Of a DNA stretch of 64,000 bases, positions 26,298 through 36,095 are shown in pieces. A model generated the notes under the pieces. The model ran no database searches and was not told where the DNA came from. It saw only the letters and a program-made list of their open reading frames with translations. Made by a program: the position numbers and the translations under genes. Numbering within the stretch: the stretch's first letter is position 1; the number at the start of each line of letters is the position of its first letter. This stretch comes from Elizabethkingia occulta. Its GTDB lineage: Bacteria > Bacteroidota > Bacteroidia > Flavobacteriales > Weeksellaceae. The DNA lies in assembly GCF_002023715.1 (NCBI RefSeq), contig NZ_MAHX01000006.1, positions 1-64,000 on the forward strand, written 5' to 3'.

Positions 26298-27062
26298 TTA
26301 TTTTGCTCTCAGGCGTTCTTTAATTGCTTCGATGTTCTTTTTAGCCGAATCTTCTAAAATAAGGCTGGCACTCATGTGAATTCTGTCTGGCATTAGTATA
26401 TTAAAATAATCTGTACCATCCCAGGAAACTTTCTTAATCAATGCTAATGCTTCATCGCTTCTGGTGGAAAGCTTCTGAAGAAAATCTCCAAGCTTTGCAT
26501 CCATTTCAGCAATATTTTCAGATACTGAATGGTAAATATTATGCTGCTCTGCCCATTCTGCAGATCTAAATTCTGCATCTATTGCCATTGCCGAAAATTG
26601 TGATTTCCCGATTTTTCTTTCCACATAAGGGCCTATTACAAACGGACCTATTCCCAGGTTGATTTCAGTAAGAGCAAGGGCTGCATCTTTGGTTGCAAAA
26701 CAATAATCTGCTCCACAGGCAATTCCTACTCCGCCACCAGTGGTCTTTCCTTGTACTCTTACAACAACTATTTTTCCACAATTCCTCATCGCATTGAGTA
26801 CTTTGGCAAAACCTCCGAAGAACTTCTTAGAAGTCTCAAGCTCATCAATGGCTAAAAGTTCGTCGAAACTAGCCCCTGCACAAAAAGCTTTTTCTCCGAC
26901 GCTTTTTATAAGGATTGCTTTTACTTCCTTTTTTACACCTTCTTCTAAAATAGTCTGAGCCAGTTTTTCCAAAATAGCACCAGGCAGTGAATTGCTTTTC
27001 GGTGTTCCAAAAGTAATTTCTGCGATATTGTTTTTAATTTCTGATATTACGAATTCGTTCAT
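26298..27062 (-). CDS. Enoyl-CoA hydratase/isomerase family protein
   Basis: A 254-aa crotonase-fold protein. The oxyanion-hole segments are AFCAGASFDEL (about residues 59-69) and GKTTGGGVGIACGADYCFA (about 105-123). A glutamate in LTEINLGI (about 132) is in the position of a catalytic Glu. It may be a methylglutaconyl-CoA- or enoyl-CoA hydratase. It could supply the PaaF step that is missing from the phenylacetate cluster, though it lies outside that cluster. It starts 16 bases after the helicase stop. Confidence 0.85.
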   Translation of the reverse strand: MNEFVISEIKNNIAEITFGTPKSNSLPGAILEKLAQTILEEGVKKEVKAILIKSVGEKAFCAGASFDELLAIDELETSKKFFGGFAKVLNAMRNCGKIVVVRVQGKTTGGGVGIACGADYCFATKDAALALTEINLGIGPFVIGPYVERKIGKSQFSAMAIDAEFRSAEWAEQHNIYHSVSENIAEMDAKLGDFLQKLSTRSDEALALIKKVSWDGTDYFNILMPDRIHMSASLILEDSAKKNIEAIKERLRAK

Positions 27063-27078
27063 AATTTTTGTTATTGGA

Positions 27079-29754
27079 TTATCTTATCCATTTATGGATA
27101 TGCTCTATATGTTTATTTTTCCTGATTAATGCTTTAAATCTCAAAGTTAATAACAGTTTCCTGCCTTCTATTGTCCTTGTGAACACCAAGCTAGCTGCTC
27201 CTGATTCTTTAATCCAGTTTCTAGCAAATAATTCTGCGCTTTTTCTATTTCTCCCAAAAATATCAGGAACCGGATAATAGTTAATACTGTTTTTCAAAAA
27301 AAGAATTCCTTTGGTCTTTAGTAAATATCTGGGATTATCAATCTTTGACAGAAGCTCTTGTAAAGTTAATATAAATACTGAAGCTTCGCTATAACTTCCC
27401 CCTTCTAAGTGGCAAACGCTATTTCCTTTTTCATCTGAAGAAACAACAATTCTAAGCTTTTCGATTGATGTTCTGATAGCTCTTTCACTGATTAATGAAG
27501 ACAATATAGCTCTGGCTATTTTTTCAAGATTTTTAGAAATATTCTTATACCTTAGATACTGCATTAATGATCGATAGAACATTCCTCCATAAGTTAGAAA
27601 ACCTGCAATTCCGAATAAAAATATAAATAAATATGCTCCTTCTAATGTCTGAAAGGACTTTAAAGATTTTATAATACCTCCAAGAAATTCTGCCCAGAAC
27701 ATAAGTACAGAAGATATTAACATTCCCATAAAATGACCAATACTTTTACTCAGGCTTTTAAATTTCTTTTCTTGCCACTTATCCGGATCTTGAGATTCAA
27801 TTTGTATTTCTTCTACAAGGTGATCGCCTTTCTTTAATGCTCTGCTCCATTTATCTTTAAGTTCATTTTTTCTGCACGCTAAAGAAATCATTTCTTTATT
27901 AATCTCCTCTATTTCCGATATCTTCTCAATTGTCTTAATATTGAGACGTTCAATATTATTTTCAATTTGCTCATTTTCTTTGTTAGAAACACCTACAAAA
28001 GTTTTGAAGCGTTTTACCATTTTTTGATAATCTATCCCACCTTCAGGATCTCTTTCATTAAAACAGATCAGGTGCCAGATATTACTCACTTTTTCAGGGT
28101 TATCTTTATCTGTTCTTATCGCCCGCCCGCGTATCTGATTACTTAATACATAGCTGCTAACAAAACTTGCGACAACAAGGCTATTAATTTTGGGAGCATC
28201 CCATCCTTCTCCCAGTAGTGATTTTGTTCCAATCAGAATATTTATTCTCCCTTCCTGAAAATAGTGTGTTACTATTTCTACAAGAAAACTTTGAGTATTG
28301 TCGCTTGGGTAAATCTGTACAAAATTGTCATCAGATTTTATTTCTGATAAGGTAACACCTTTGTCAGGGAAGTCTTTTATAAGCTGATTAGCTAATTCCT
28401 TAGGTAGAATAACAAGAGAACCGGTGAGAACACCTATATCTTTTCTTATTAAAGGATCTTTTTTTAATATTTCAAAAATAGGAATCACTCCCATCTTATC
28501 AGGACTAGGAGTTGGTTCAATACCATTAGTAATAAATTCTTTTCTGATAAAATCAGTGAGAATTACCATGCGCAAATCATTTCCAAAATTCTCACTCTCA
28601 CTAATCGTAATATTCCTAATAGCTTCTAGTTTTCCAGAACCTGCATTTAGAATATGTTCTAATTTTTCGTTCTGGAAGAAACTAATAGTCTTATTTTTTA
28701 AAATACTATTTCTTCTTAATTTATTTTCTAAATCCTGCCTGAAGCCCTCGTACTTTTTAAAATGTATATCATCTGTGAATAAGTAAAACTCCAGTAGCTC
28801 TTCCAACCAGAAGAAGTCAAACTCGGGAATATATTTTTGCTCATCACCGATAATTTGAAAATGAATATCAGGTATCTTAATTCCTATTGCATTCATAAAA
28901 ATGAGTCCCGAAGTATATGAAGATATATTGTCATAAATCCACTCAAGGTGTTTTTCCGGGTCCTTATAAATATAATGATTAACAATTGCTTCAGTAATTA
29001 CATCATCTTGCTTTATTTCTTTATACAAGTTGTCTGCATATTGATAAATCTGATCTATAGACTGCTTTTCTTCTAAAGTAGGGAGTGTAAAATATATAAG
29101 ATCTTGGTGAGGACAAAGGTCGCCTTCCAACATAAGCTCCGGAACAGAAATTTCTGTATCTACAGGCCCATTTAATTCTATGTAATTCTGCCATTCACTT
29201 TCTGAAACATCAAAAGGCTGGGTACCTGTAAGTGCAACAATTGTCGGATTCAGTTGATCTTTTATTGTAATAATACTTTGCCACCATGCTTTTTTCAGAT
29301 GATGTGCTTCATCCAGAATAAGAGTTCCAATTTTCAGCTTTTTAATTAACTTCAAAAAGGAATCATTGTTTAATTTCTTCTCAATAGTTTTACTTTCGGC
29401 ATCCCTTTTTATTACTGAATGAATTCCCTGATAAGTTGCCAGGGTTACAAAAGCAGGTTTATTTAAATCAAGAGATATCCACTCCGGAAGTGTATCACTC
29501 TGAAGAAAAAGTTCTCTGAAGCGCTGTACCCATTGGTTTCTTATAGCTAAAGTAGGAGCAACAATCAAAGTTGGATTATTAATACGGAGCATAATCTCTA
29601 ATCCAAGAACCGTTTTCCCCGAACCAGGCGGAGCAACAATATGAAGGTGATTATCCGAAAGATAATCCTGCAGATTATCTAAAAATTGTTTTTGATACTT
29701 ACGCCAACTATATCTGAATAATATTCCTTCCGGAAACTCTTTCATTTCTTCCAT
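27079..29754 (-). CDS. DEAH superfamily 2 helicase with C-terminal membrane segments
   Basis: An 891-aa SF2 helicase. Walker A is APPGSGKT (41-48), motif II is DEAH (148-151), then a TGTQ motif III. The second RecA domain has the GEGWDAP motif V and a QIRGRAIRTD motif VI. After a charged helical stretch, two hydrophobic helices occur at about 674-696 and 706-727, which is unusual for a cytosolic helicase. The last 160 residues contain a domain I do not recognise. It starts 8 bases after the SMUG2-like gene. Membrane-associated DNA processing or phage defence are possible roles; neither is shown. Confidence 0.8.
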   Translation of the reverse strand: MEEMKEFPEGILFRYSWRKYQKQFLDNLQDYLSDNHLHIVAPPGSGKTVLGLEIMLRINNPTLIVAPTLAIRNQWVQRFRELFLQSDTLPEWISLDLNKPAFVTLATYQGIHSVIKRDAESKTIEKKLNNDSFLKLIKKLKIGTLILDEAHHLKKAWWQSIITIKDQLNPTIVALTGTQPFDVSESEWQNYIELNGPVDTEISVPELMLEGDLCPHQDLIYFTLPTLEEKQSIDQIYQYADNLYKEIKQDDVITEAIVNHYIYKDPEKHLEWIYDNISSYTSGLIFMNAIGIKIPDIHFQIIGDEQKYIPEFDFFWLEELLEFYLFTDDIHFKKYEGFRQDLENKLRRNSILKNKTISFFQNEKLEHILNAGSGKLEAIRNITISESENFGNDLRMVILTDFIRKEFITNGIEPTPSPDKMGVIPIFEILKKDPLIRKDIGVLTGSLVILPKELANQLIKDFPDKGVTLSEIKSDDNFVQIYPSDNTQSFLVEIVTHYFQEGRINILIGTKSLLGEGWDAPKINSLVVASFVSSYVLSNQIRGRAIRTDKDNPEKVSNIWHLICFNERDPEGGIDYQKMVKRFKTFVGVSNKENEQIENNIERLNIKTIEKISEIEEINKEMISLACRKNELKDKWSRALKKGDHLVEEIQIESQDPDKWQEKKFKSLSKSIGHFMGMLISSVLMFWAEFLGGIIKSLKSFQTLEGAYLFIFLFGIAGFLTYGGMFYRSLMQYLRYKNISKNLEKIARAILSSLISERAIRTSIEKLRIVVSSDEKGNSVCHLEGGSYSEASVFILTLQELLSKIDNPRYLLKTKGILFLKNSINYYPVPDIFGRNRKSAELFARNWIKESGAASLVFTRTIEGRKLLLTLRFKALIRKNKHIEHIHKWIR

Positions 29755-29762
29755 TCATCAGA

Positions 29763-30452
29763 TTATTTTTCAGAAAAGGCTACAATATACTTATCTATAT
29801 ATATTTCTTTTTCTTTTGATTTGTATTGCTGAATATAGCGAGGATGTTCCAGAACAGTAATTTTATCAAATAACCTCTCTTCTTTGTTTAGCTTATTGAT
29901 AAAGTCTGCATTCTTTTTCCCCAATACGAAAACTTCAGTGGTATCCAGTCCCAGACTTATATGCTTTTTCAGAGAATCTATCATAAAACTTTTTACGTCC
30001 TCAAAGAGCTGTTTATCATCATAATAATTTGCATTCAGCCAACCATTCTTTGTATTTCTTACAATAGCCAAAGGAAAAGGAGAATTGATATAAAATTCTT
30101 TATAAAACTTTTCTACTCCGCCAAAAACATTGATCATATCATACATAAAGACAGATGAAACTTCATGAGTATGAACAGACTCCATTTCAATACCACATTC
30201 GCTTTTCAGCCGTTTGGTATCTGTAAAAGGGACTCCTGTTAACCCTGCACCATGTCGACTGGGATTGATTCCAATTATAAATCTGCGCTGGTCTGAGTCA
30301 TTATAATATTTATGATAAAACTTTTGCATCACAACCATCGTTTCAGGATTGTCCAGATAAGGATTTAGTACATTAAATCCTTCCGGTAGTTTTCCCGAAT
30401 ATCGAAGGGTCTTATTAAAATCTATGACTTTATCTGCAAAAGTATTCTCCAC
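29763..30452 (-). CDS. SMUG2-like (DUF4918) uracil-DNA glycosylase family protein
   Basis: A 229-aa protein of the uracil-DNA glycosylase fold. Motif I is GINPSRHGAGLTGVPF (about 81-96), which places Asn and Arg/His in the active-site loop. The C-terminal motif LEHPRYIQQY is the usual HPs/r loop of the family. It probably removes uracil or damaged bases. It stands immediately upstream of the helicase (8 bases), so the two are translated from one transcript. A -7 box TACATTTG lies 20 bases upstream. Confidence 0.8.
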   Translation of the reverse strand: MENTFADKVIDFNKTLRYSGKLPEGFNVLNPYLDNPETMVVMQKFYHKYYNDSDQRRFIIGINPSRHGAGLTGVPFTDTKRLKSECGIEMESVHTHEVSSVFMYDMINVFGGVEKFYKEFYINSPFPLAIVRNTKNGWLNANYYDDKQLFEDVKSFMIDSLKKHISLGLDTTEVFVLGKKNADFINKLNKEERLFDKITVLEHPRYIQQYKSKEKEIYIDKYIVAFSEK

Positions 30453-30472
30453 ACTCCAAATATATTAATTTA

Positions 30473-30480
30473 CAAATGTA
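30473..30480 (-). promoter_or_regulatory. Likely -7 box for the SMUG2-helicase transcript
   Basis: On the minus strand this reads TACATTTG, an exact TAnnTTTG, about 20 bases before the ATG. No clear -33 element is seen 19 bases away. The 100-base gap to paaZ contains no convincing terminator. Confidence 0.4.
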
Positions 30481-30552
30481 CCAGTCTAACAGTATAACAG
30501 TTTATCAAAAAGTAATTTATCAGAATGTGTATTTAATATTATTACAGATATT

Positions 30553-33048
30553 CTAAATTAATCCGAACTGTTCAAAATGATGGGTAAAATGCTTTCTGTG
30601 CATCAGTTCCCACATTTCCTTGTTAATCTTTCCAAATACAAAATGGATATGCTCTGCCTGTGGATTCTCTCTGTAATAGATCAAGAATTCCTGAATTGCA
30701 TTAAGGAAAGCTTCTTTTGCAGCCTCCAGGTTTTTATGTTTCAATTCCGGTAAGCTTCCGTCCTGTGGAAGGAATGGCGCCGGAAATTCTTTTGGCATTT
30801 TCCTGTGATTGTATAAGGAATCCTGATACTTTTCAAGGTGTTCATCAGGTGTATAATACTTTTCTGCTTCAGGCCTTCCCATACCATATTTAACGGTAGT
30901 TTCCAGATGTTCCAGCATTTCCTGCGGAGACATTTTGCCCCATTCAGGTTTTGAGCTTTCCGTTAAACCATTTAGTATTTTTTTGATATCTCTTACGTTC
31001 AGATCAATAAAAGGAGATTTTTTAGCTACCAATGTCAGAATTGTTGCCACGCAAACTACTTCTTCTCTTTGGTTTACCACCTCAACCAGCCACTTTACCA
31101 CACCACTAGGAATGTTTCGACCTTTTACGCCTCTGTTGATTCTCTCTTTTGCAGTCAGGTATACTGTGATAGTATCTCCTGCATATACAGGCTTAAAGAA
31201 AGCACAATTCTCTAATCCATAATTTGCAATTACAGGTCCTTTTTTACCGGAAACAAATAACCCGGCTGCTGCTGAAAGAATAAAATAGCCATGAGCTACA
31301 GTCTTGTCGAAAATTGTTCCGTTAAGACTGGTAGCATCGGTATGTGCATAGAAGTGATCCCACGAAACGTTAGAGAAGTTTACAATATCTGCTTCAGTTA
31401 CTGTTCTTCCAGCTGTTTCCAATGAGTCTCCAATTTCTACCTCCTCGAAATATTTACGGAAAGGATGTTTATCTGAGTATTTTTTCTCTGCTCCTTGTTG
31501 ATAAATTTTTGTGATAGTTGTCAGAATATCCGGTGATCCCTGAATAGCCGTTTTTTGCAGGAAGAAGTGAAGTCCGCTTAGTCCACCCATTTCTTCTCCG
31601 CCACCAGCTCTTCCCGGACCTCCATGCATTAGTGTTGGAAGTGGTGAGCCATGTCCCGTACTCTCTTTAGCATTATCTCTGTTCAGTACATATATACGTC
31701 CATGTTGGGAAGCCATCTTCCAGGAAGTTTCAGCAACGAATTTATCATCGTAAGAAACAATAGAACCGACTAAACTTCCTTTTCCTCTTTTTGCTAAAGC
31801 GGCAGCTTCTTCTGCATCTTTATAGGGCATTAAAGTAGAAACAGGTCCAAAAGCTTCTACATCATGAGAGATATTCTTTTCAAAAGGTTTATCATTCAGG
31901 AACAACTTAGGACTCATAAATGCTCCTTTCTCATAATCGGCATCTATTAGTTCTTGTTTACCATCGTATACCAGTTCTGTTTCTGCTTTTAGCAAGTTTA
32001 CTTTTCTCAGAACCTCATCATATTGTTGTTTCCCGACCAAAGATCCCATTCGGGTTTCTCTGTTTAGAGGATTTCCTATTTTTGTTTGATCCAATGCTTT
32101 GGACAGAGCACTCTGAACATCACCAATTAAATGCTCAGGCACAATAATTCTACGGATAGCAGTACATTTTTGTCCTGCTTTTGTTGTCATTTCGTTACGA
32201 ACTTCTTTAATGAACAAATCGAATTCGGGAGTTCCCGGCTTGGCGTCTAATCCCAGAATTGAACAATTCAGAGAGTCTGCTTCCATATTAAAACGAACTG
32301 AATTTCCGGCAACTGAAGGCAAAGCTTTTAGTTTTCTTCCGGTACTGGCAGATCCGGTAAATAGAACAGAATCTCCATCCTGTACATAATCCAGAATATT
32401 TCCAGGTTCTCCACAAACCAACTGAACAGCACCTTCAGGCAAATAGCCACTTTCAATCATATCCTGAAAAACAGCATTGGTAAGGTAAGAGCCAGGAGTA
32501 GCCGGTTTTACAATGCTTGGTACACCTGCCAGTAAAGATGTGGATAACTTTTCCAGCATTCCCCAAACCGGGAAGTTATAAGCATTGATTTGTACAGAAA
32601 TCCCTTCACTTGGTGTAAGGATATGTGTTCCCAGATGTGTTCCGTTAGCTGAGATTTTCTGTGTATCACCATCTACCCAAAATGGTGTATTCGGAAGCAT
32701 TCTCTTTGCTAAACCTGAGTAAGTGAAAAAAGTACCAAAACCTCCTTCTATATCTACCCAGGAATCCACATGGGTTGCTCCTGTTTTATATGATAACTCG
32801 TAATATTTTTTCTTTCTCTCTAAAAGGTAAAGCGCTACTTTTTTCAGCATTTCCCCACGATCATAAAATGTCATAGAGGAAAGGTTTTTATAACCTACAG
32901 TTCTTCCGTAGTCAAGAGCTTGCTCGAAGTTTATCCCTTCCGTATCTGAAACAGCAACCTGCTCTCCTGTAACGGCATTATAAAGCGGAATTTCTTTACC
33001 GTTTCCTTCTACCCATTGTCCGTAAATATAGTTCTTTAGTTTTTCCAT
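30553..33048 (-). CDS. paaZ: PaaZ oxepin-CoA hydrolase/aldehyde dehydrogenase fused to a DUF1569 domain
   Basis: Ring-opening enzyme of phenylacetate degradation: hydrolytic cleavage of oxepin-CoA and oxidation of the aldehyde. The N-terminal aldehyde dehydrogenase domain (about residues 1-520) has its cysteine in [11 protein letters not shown]. The MaoC-type hydratase domain (about 540-680) has [14 protein letters not shown]. Typical PaaZ proteins end near 680 aa. Here about 150 extra residues carry a DinB-like DUF1569 domain with [10 protein letters not shown] and HFTHHFEQF histidine motifs. No in-frame stop or frameshift is seen at the junction, so it is a true fusion. It is the last paa gene. 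Confidence 0.93.
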   Translation of the reverse strand: MEKLKNYIYGQWVEGNGKEIPLYNAVTGEQVAVSDTEGINFEQALDYGRTVGYKNLSSMTFYDRGEMLKKVALYLLERKKKYYELSYKTGATHVDSWVDIEGGFGTFFTYSGLAKRMLPNTPFWVDGDTQKISANGTHLGTHILTPSEGISVQINAYNFPVWGMLEKLSTSLLAGVPSIVKPATPGSYLTNAVFQDMIESGYLPEGAVQLVCGEPGNILDYVQDGDSVLFTGSASTGRKLKALPSVAGNSVRFNMEADSLNCSILGLDAKPGTPEFDLFIKEVRNEMTTKAGQKCTAIRRIIVPEHLIGDVQSALSKALDQTKIGNPLNRETRMGSLVGKQQYDEVLRKVNLLKAETELVYDGKQELIDADYEKGAFMSPKLFLNDKPFEKNISHDVEAFGPVSTLMPYKDAEEAAALAKRGKGSLVGSIVSYDDKFVAETSWKMASQHGRIYVLNRDNAKESTGHGSPLPTLMHGGPGRAGGGEEMGGLSGLHFFLQKTAIQGSPDILTTITKIYQQGAEKKYSDKHPFRKYFEEVEIGDSLETAGRTVTEADIVNFSNVSWDHFYAHTDATSLNGTIFDKTVAHGYFILSAAAGLFVSGKKGPVIANYGLENCAFFKPVYAGDTITVYLTAKERINRGVKGRNIPSGVVKWLVEVVNQREEVVCVATILTLVAKKSPFIDLNVRDIKKILNGLTESSKPEWGKMSPQEMLEHLETTVKYGMGRPEAEKYYTPDEHLEKYQDSLYNHRKMPKEFPAPFLPQDGSLPELKHKNLEAAKEAFLNAIQEFLIYYRENPQAEHIHFVFGKINKEMWELMHRKHFTHHFEQFGLI

Positions 33049-33112
33049 AATATTTCAAATTTGTTCGTGTAATTAGCATTACACTTGCTGAACAATATTA
33101 ATTATTTGATGT

Positions 33113-33382
33113 TTATTTTTTTAATACCAATTGTAAGACTTTTTTACCTCCCAGATATACAAGAAAGAGTATTAATGCAAAATCAATAATAAAGATTGAA
33201 TCAATAAGAATTGTGTAAAAAAAATCTTTTGATTTAAGGCGTCTTTCTATTCTATCGGAATCCACATGTTCCAATGCATCCGAAATACCAATCATAGCTT
33301 TTATTACGAAATAGCCTAAAAAGTGAAGTACACTCAATACAATCAGAACAATATACCAGTATTTTTTTAGGAAATTCTGCAT
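33113..33382 (-). CDS. Small two-helix membrane protein of unknown function
   Basis: An 89-aa protein with two predicted membrane helices (about residues 8-30 and 57-80) joined by a charged loop (DALEHVDSDRIERRLKSKD). No family is recognised. It sits between paaZ and the transposase gene, close to a REP hairpin, and may be unrelated to phenylacetate metabolism. Confidence 0.6.
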   Translation of the reverse strand: MQNFLKKYWYIVLIVLSVLHFLGYFVIKAMIGISDALEHVDSDRIERRLKSKDFFYTILIDSIFIIDFALILFLVYLGGKKVLQLVLKK

Positions 33383-33418
33383 TTTAGGCTATAATTATTT
33401 TATGTTTTAAACTTTATC

Positions 33419-33451
33419 AAACCTCATAGGTTTTGAAAACCTATGAGGTTT
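33419..33451. repeat. REP-like hairpin, downstream copy
   Basis: A perfect palindrome of 16 bp per arm around one base: 33419-33434 with 33436-33451, core aaacctcatagg/cctatgaggttt. A second copy with the same 12-bp core lies at 34057-34090. The two hairpins bracket the RAYT gene exactly. Confidence 0.8.
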
Positions 33452-33459
33452 CTTTATTT

Positions 33460-34032
33460 TCACATTTCTAAAAAATCATACTCTATAATACTTTTATGAA
33501 AAACAACGAAATCGTCAGTCGAGTCAAAGTATTGTAAAATATCATTTCTTTTCAACTTACTACTTTTTGATAAATCTAAATAAGATCTGTAAGAAGAAAA
33601 ATTCCAGTTCTCTACTAAGCTAGTCAAACCATGATTTACCGGATTATTATGAATATAATGCACAAGCTTTAGCAAATAATTCTCATTATCAACTCTCTTA
33701 CGTTTAAGAAAATCCAAAAACAGAGAGCCTCTTCTATTATATTTTTTATTATATGCTTTTGCATAGGCATTAAGCATATTACTAAATGGTTTCATTAATG
33801 TTTGATGAGCATCTTTACTATTTCCATTCTTATCTTTAAATCTTAAAAGTAAATGAAAATGATTAGAGAGAAGACAATAAGCATAAATATCAGCAATCGG
33901 AGTAATATATTTAGAAAGCTTTTCCAAAAAATAATGATAATTAGATTCTTCTTTAAATATCAAGTCTTTTCCATTAGCATGACTATATACATGATAAATA
34001 TATCCAAAATCAAAACTTTCTAAATTTTTCAT
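33460..34032 (-). CDS. REP-associated tyrosine transposase (RAYT, Y1 family)
   Basis: A 190-aa Y1-type transposase of the IS200/REP-associated group. The HUH-type motif is in LLSNHFHLLLRF (His-Phe-His), and the catalytic tyrosine region follows in the helix HYIHNNPVNHG...YRSYLD. The frame can open at 34065, but that codon lies inside the REP hairpin; the ATG at 34032 (MKNLESFDFGYIYHVYSHAN) is the better start. It is flanked on both sides by the same hairpin, and it interrupts the spacing of the paa cluster between paaY and the small membrane protein. Confidence 0.85.
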   Translation of the reverse strand: MKNLESFDFGYIYHVYSHANGKDLIFKEESNYHYFLEKLSKYITPIADIYAYCLLSNHFHLLLRFKDKNGNSKDAHQTLMKPFSNMLNAYAKAYNKKYNRRGSLFLDFLKRKRVDNENYLLKLVHYIHNNPVNHGLTSLVENWNFSSYRSYLDLSKSSKLKRNDILQYFDSTDDFVVFHKSIIEYDFLEM

Positions 34033-34056
34033 TCTCTTAATCTTAAATATTACTCC

Positions 34057-34090
34057 AAACCTCATAGGTCTTTAGAAACCTATGAGGTTT
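34057..34090. repeat. REP-like hairpin, upstream copy
   Basis: Core arms 34057-34068 (aaacctcatagg) and 34079-34090 (cctatgaggttt) around a 10-base loop. The same core occurs at 33419-33451. It lies 25 bases before the RAYT start. Confidence 0.8.
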
Positions 34091-34102
34091 AAATTTACTA
34101 CT

Positions 34103-34696
34103 TTATTTCAGATCGGCCCAGATACTGTAATCCACTACTTTTGTAGGAATTTGCTCTGTAAATTCTGTAAAAGGTTCACAAGGAACAATGGCTTCTTTTC
34201 CTTCTCTTGCTAATTCCTGATATAGCTTTGTCCCTTCGGTTTTCCAGTGAATCATTTCGTCTGAAACATCACGTATAATTTTTGCAGGGCTGCCTACAAT
34301 CAGTTTTCTTGGTTCACATTTAAAATTGGCCGGAACAAAAGCCAGTGCTCCAATAATACACTCATCACCAATTACAGCCTTATCCATTACAACCGCATTC
34401 ATTCCTACAAGACAATTTCTACCGATATGTCCGGAATGGATGATAGCTCCATGCCCTATGTGTGCTGATTCTTCCAAAATGGTTTCAATATTTGGAAATA
34501 CATGAAGCGTACAGTTTTCCTGAACATTGGCTCCGTCTTTTATAATAATCTTTCCCCAATCACCGCGGATAACAGCATTGGGACCGATATATACTTCTTC
34601 ACCAATTTCTACATTTCCGATAATCACTGCCTGGGGATGAACATAGGCTGAAGATTTTATAACCGGACGAATACCATGATAGGAGTAAATGTTCAT
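34103..34696 (-). CDS. paaY: PaaY-type gamma-carbonic-anhydrase/hexapeptide protein
   Basis: A 197-aa left-handed beta-helix protein with hexapeptide repeats (VIIGNVEIGEEVYIGPNAVI and others). The metal-binding histidines of gamma-carbonic anhydrases are in HIGHGAIIHSGHIG and NCTLHVF. PaaY is a thioesterase that clears dead-end CoA thioesters in phenylacetate degradation. Its place in the cluster supports that role over a generic acyltransferase. Confidence 0.9.
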   Translation of the reverse strand: MNIYSYHGIRPVIKSSAYVHPQAVIIGNVEIGEEVYIGPNAVIRGDWGKIIIKDGANVQENCTLHVFPNIETILEESAHIGHGAIIHSGHIGRNCLVGMNAVVMDKAVIGDECIIGALAFVPANFKCEPRKLIVGSPAKIIRDVSDEMIHWKTEGTKLYQELAREGKEAIVPCEPFTEFTEQIPTKVVDYSIWADLK

Positions 34697-34715
34697 AAAA
34701 TTTTTAATAAAAATT

Positions 34716-34827
34716 TAATTTAGCAATGTATCAGTTTATCAATGTAACAATAAATATCCTGCCTTATTGAAAGAGTATATATTCTATTGGTAAACTGTTA
34801 CATTGTTATATTGTTACATTATTGAAA
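34716..34827. repeat. Palindrome-ended intergenic repeat (paaJ-paaY gap)
   Basis: The left end (tatcagtttatcaatgtaac) pairs in inverted order with the right end (ttggtaaactgttacattg). Similar sequences with the same ends fill the gaps at 37727-37832, 38648-38767 and 41168-41292. It has no ORF. It resembles a miniature element or a transcript-processing hairpin. Confidence 0.55.
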
Positions 34828-34830
34828 ATA

Positions 34831-36036
34831 TTATACTTTTTCAATTACCATTGCATAACCTTGTCCAACACCGATACAAAGTGTACACAAAGCATATTTT
34901 TTATTTTGTTTCTGTAGTTCCAGAGCTGCCGACCCAATGATTCTGGCTCCTGATACTCCAAGCGGATGTCCTATCGCAATAGCTCCTCCATTTGGATTAA
35001 CTCTCGGATCATTGTCTTCTAGACCTAAGCTTCTGGTTACAGCAAGTGCTTGCGCAGCAAATGCTTCATTTAATTCAATAATATCTATATCTTCCAGAGA
35101 AAGATTTAGTCTTTTTAATAGCTTCTGAGTTGCTTCTACCGGTCCTATCCCCATAATTCGGGGCTCTACTCCGGCTACAGCAGATCCTACTATTTTTGCT
35201 TTTGGTTTTAAACCATATTTTTTCACAGCTTCCTCACTTGCCAAGATAAGAGCGGCAGCGCCGTCATTCATTCCTGAAGCGTTTCCGGCTGTTACAGTCC
35301 CTTCTTTTCTGAAAGCAGGACGTAGCTTTGATAATACTTCTATAGTTGTTGTCGGCTTAATAAATTCATCATTATCAAACACAACAGGTTCTCCTTTCCT
35401 TTGTGGAATTTCGACTTTTGTTATTTCCTCAGCCAGCCTTCCACTATCTTGTGCTTTTGTTGCTTTTTGTTGTGACCACAATGCAAATTGATCCTGGTCT
35501 TCTCTGCTGATATTATGCAGGTCAGCAAGGTTTTCAGCTGTTTCGCCCATACCGTCCACGCCATACATTTCTTTCATCTTTGGGTTTACGAAGCGCCATC
35601 CGAAAGTTGTATCATACATCTGACTATCTCTCCCATAAGCGGCACTTGGTTTCGACATTACATAAGGAGAACGTGTCATATGCTCTACTCCACCTGCAAT
35701 GTAGATTTCTCCCTCACCTGCAGCTATCGACCTGAATGCATTGGCAACAGCAGACATTCCTGAGGCACAAAGTCTGTTCACTGTTTCACCGCCTGTTTTA
35801 TAAGGAAGTCCGGCTAATAAAAGTGCCATTCTTGCAACATTACGGTTATCTTCTCCGGCCTGATTAGCACATCCAAAAATAACATCCTCTATTTCTTCAA
35901 CAGGAACTTCCGGATTTCTTGTAACAATTTCTTTAATGACTATAGCTGCCAGATCATCTGCACGCACTTCGGATAAACCTCCCTGTAATTTTGAAATGGG
36001 AGTTCTTATATAATCTATGATGTAAACGTTGTTCAT
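34831..36036 (-). CDS. paaJ: 3-oxoadipyl-CoA/3-oxo-5,6-dehydrosuberyl-CoA thiolase
   Basis: Last step of the phenylacetate pathway: thiolytic release of acetyl-CoA. The catalytic cysteine is in [11 protein letters not shown] (about residue 89). The histidine is in [19 protein letters not shown] (about 355), and the second cysteine is in [11 protein letters not shown] near the C-terminus. The frame runs up to 36093, but the ATG at 36036 gives the usual thiolase start [13 protein letters not shown] and 401 aa. It lies 60 bases after paaI. It could also be named pcaF. Confidence 0.93.
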   Translation of the reverse strand: MNNVYIIDYIRTPISKLQGGLSEVRADDLAAIVIKEIVTRNPEVPVEEIEDVIFGCANQAGEDNRNVARMALLLAGLPYKTGGETVNRLCASGMSAVANAFRSIAAGEGEIYIAGGVEHMTRSPYVMSKPSAAYGRDSQMYDTTFGWRFVNPKMKEMYGVDGMGETAENLADLHNISREDQDQFALWSQQKATKAQDSGRLAEEITKVEIPQRKGEPVVFDNDEFIKPTTTIEVLSKLRPAFRKEGTVTAGNASGMNDGAAALILASEEAVKKYGLKPKAKIVGSAVAGVEPRIMGIGPVEATQKLLKRLNLSLEDIDIIELNEAFAAQALAVTRSLGLEDNDPRVNPNGGAIAIGHPLGVSGARIIGSAALELQKQNKKYALCTLCIGVGQGYAMVIEKV

Positions 36037-36062
36037 AATACTAATTTGAAAATTTGAGAGTA

Positions 36063-36082
36063 GGTTAATTTGAAAATTAACC
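36063..36082. repeat. Small palindrome between paaI and paaJ
   Basis: An 8-bp inverted repeat ggttaatt/aattaacc (36063-36070 with 36075-36082). It overlaps the region just before the paaJ start. It is one of several unrelated palindromes placed in paa gaps. Confidence 0.4.
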
Positions 36083-36095
36083 CAGCTCAACATCT

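Noticed and set aside
30473-30530. A fifth copy of the paa intergenic repeat in the paaZ-SMUG2 gap
   Set aside because: Only the left-end motif (aatgtaccagtctaacag) is similar; no inverted partner is present.
34033-34065. Upstream start of the RAYT gene at 34065
   Set aside because: That codon lies in the REP hairpin; the ATG at 34032 starts the conserved part.
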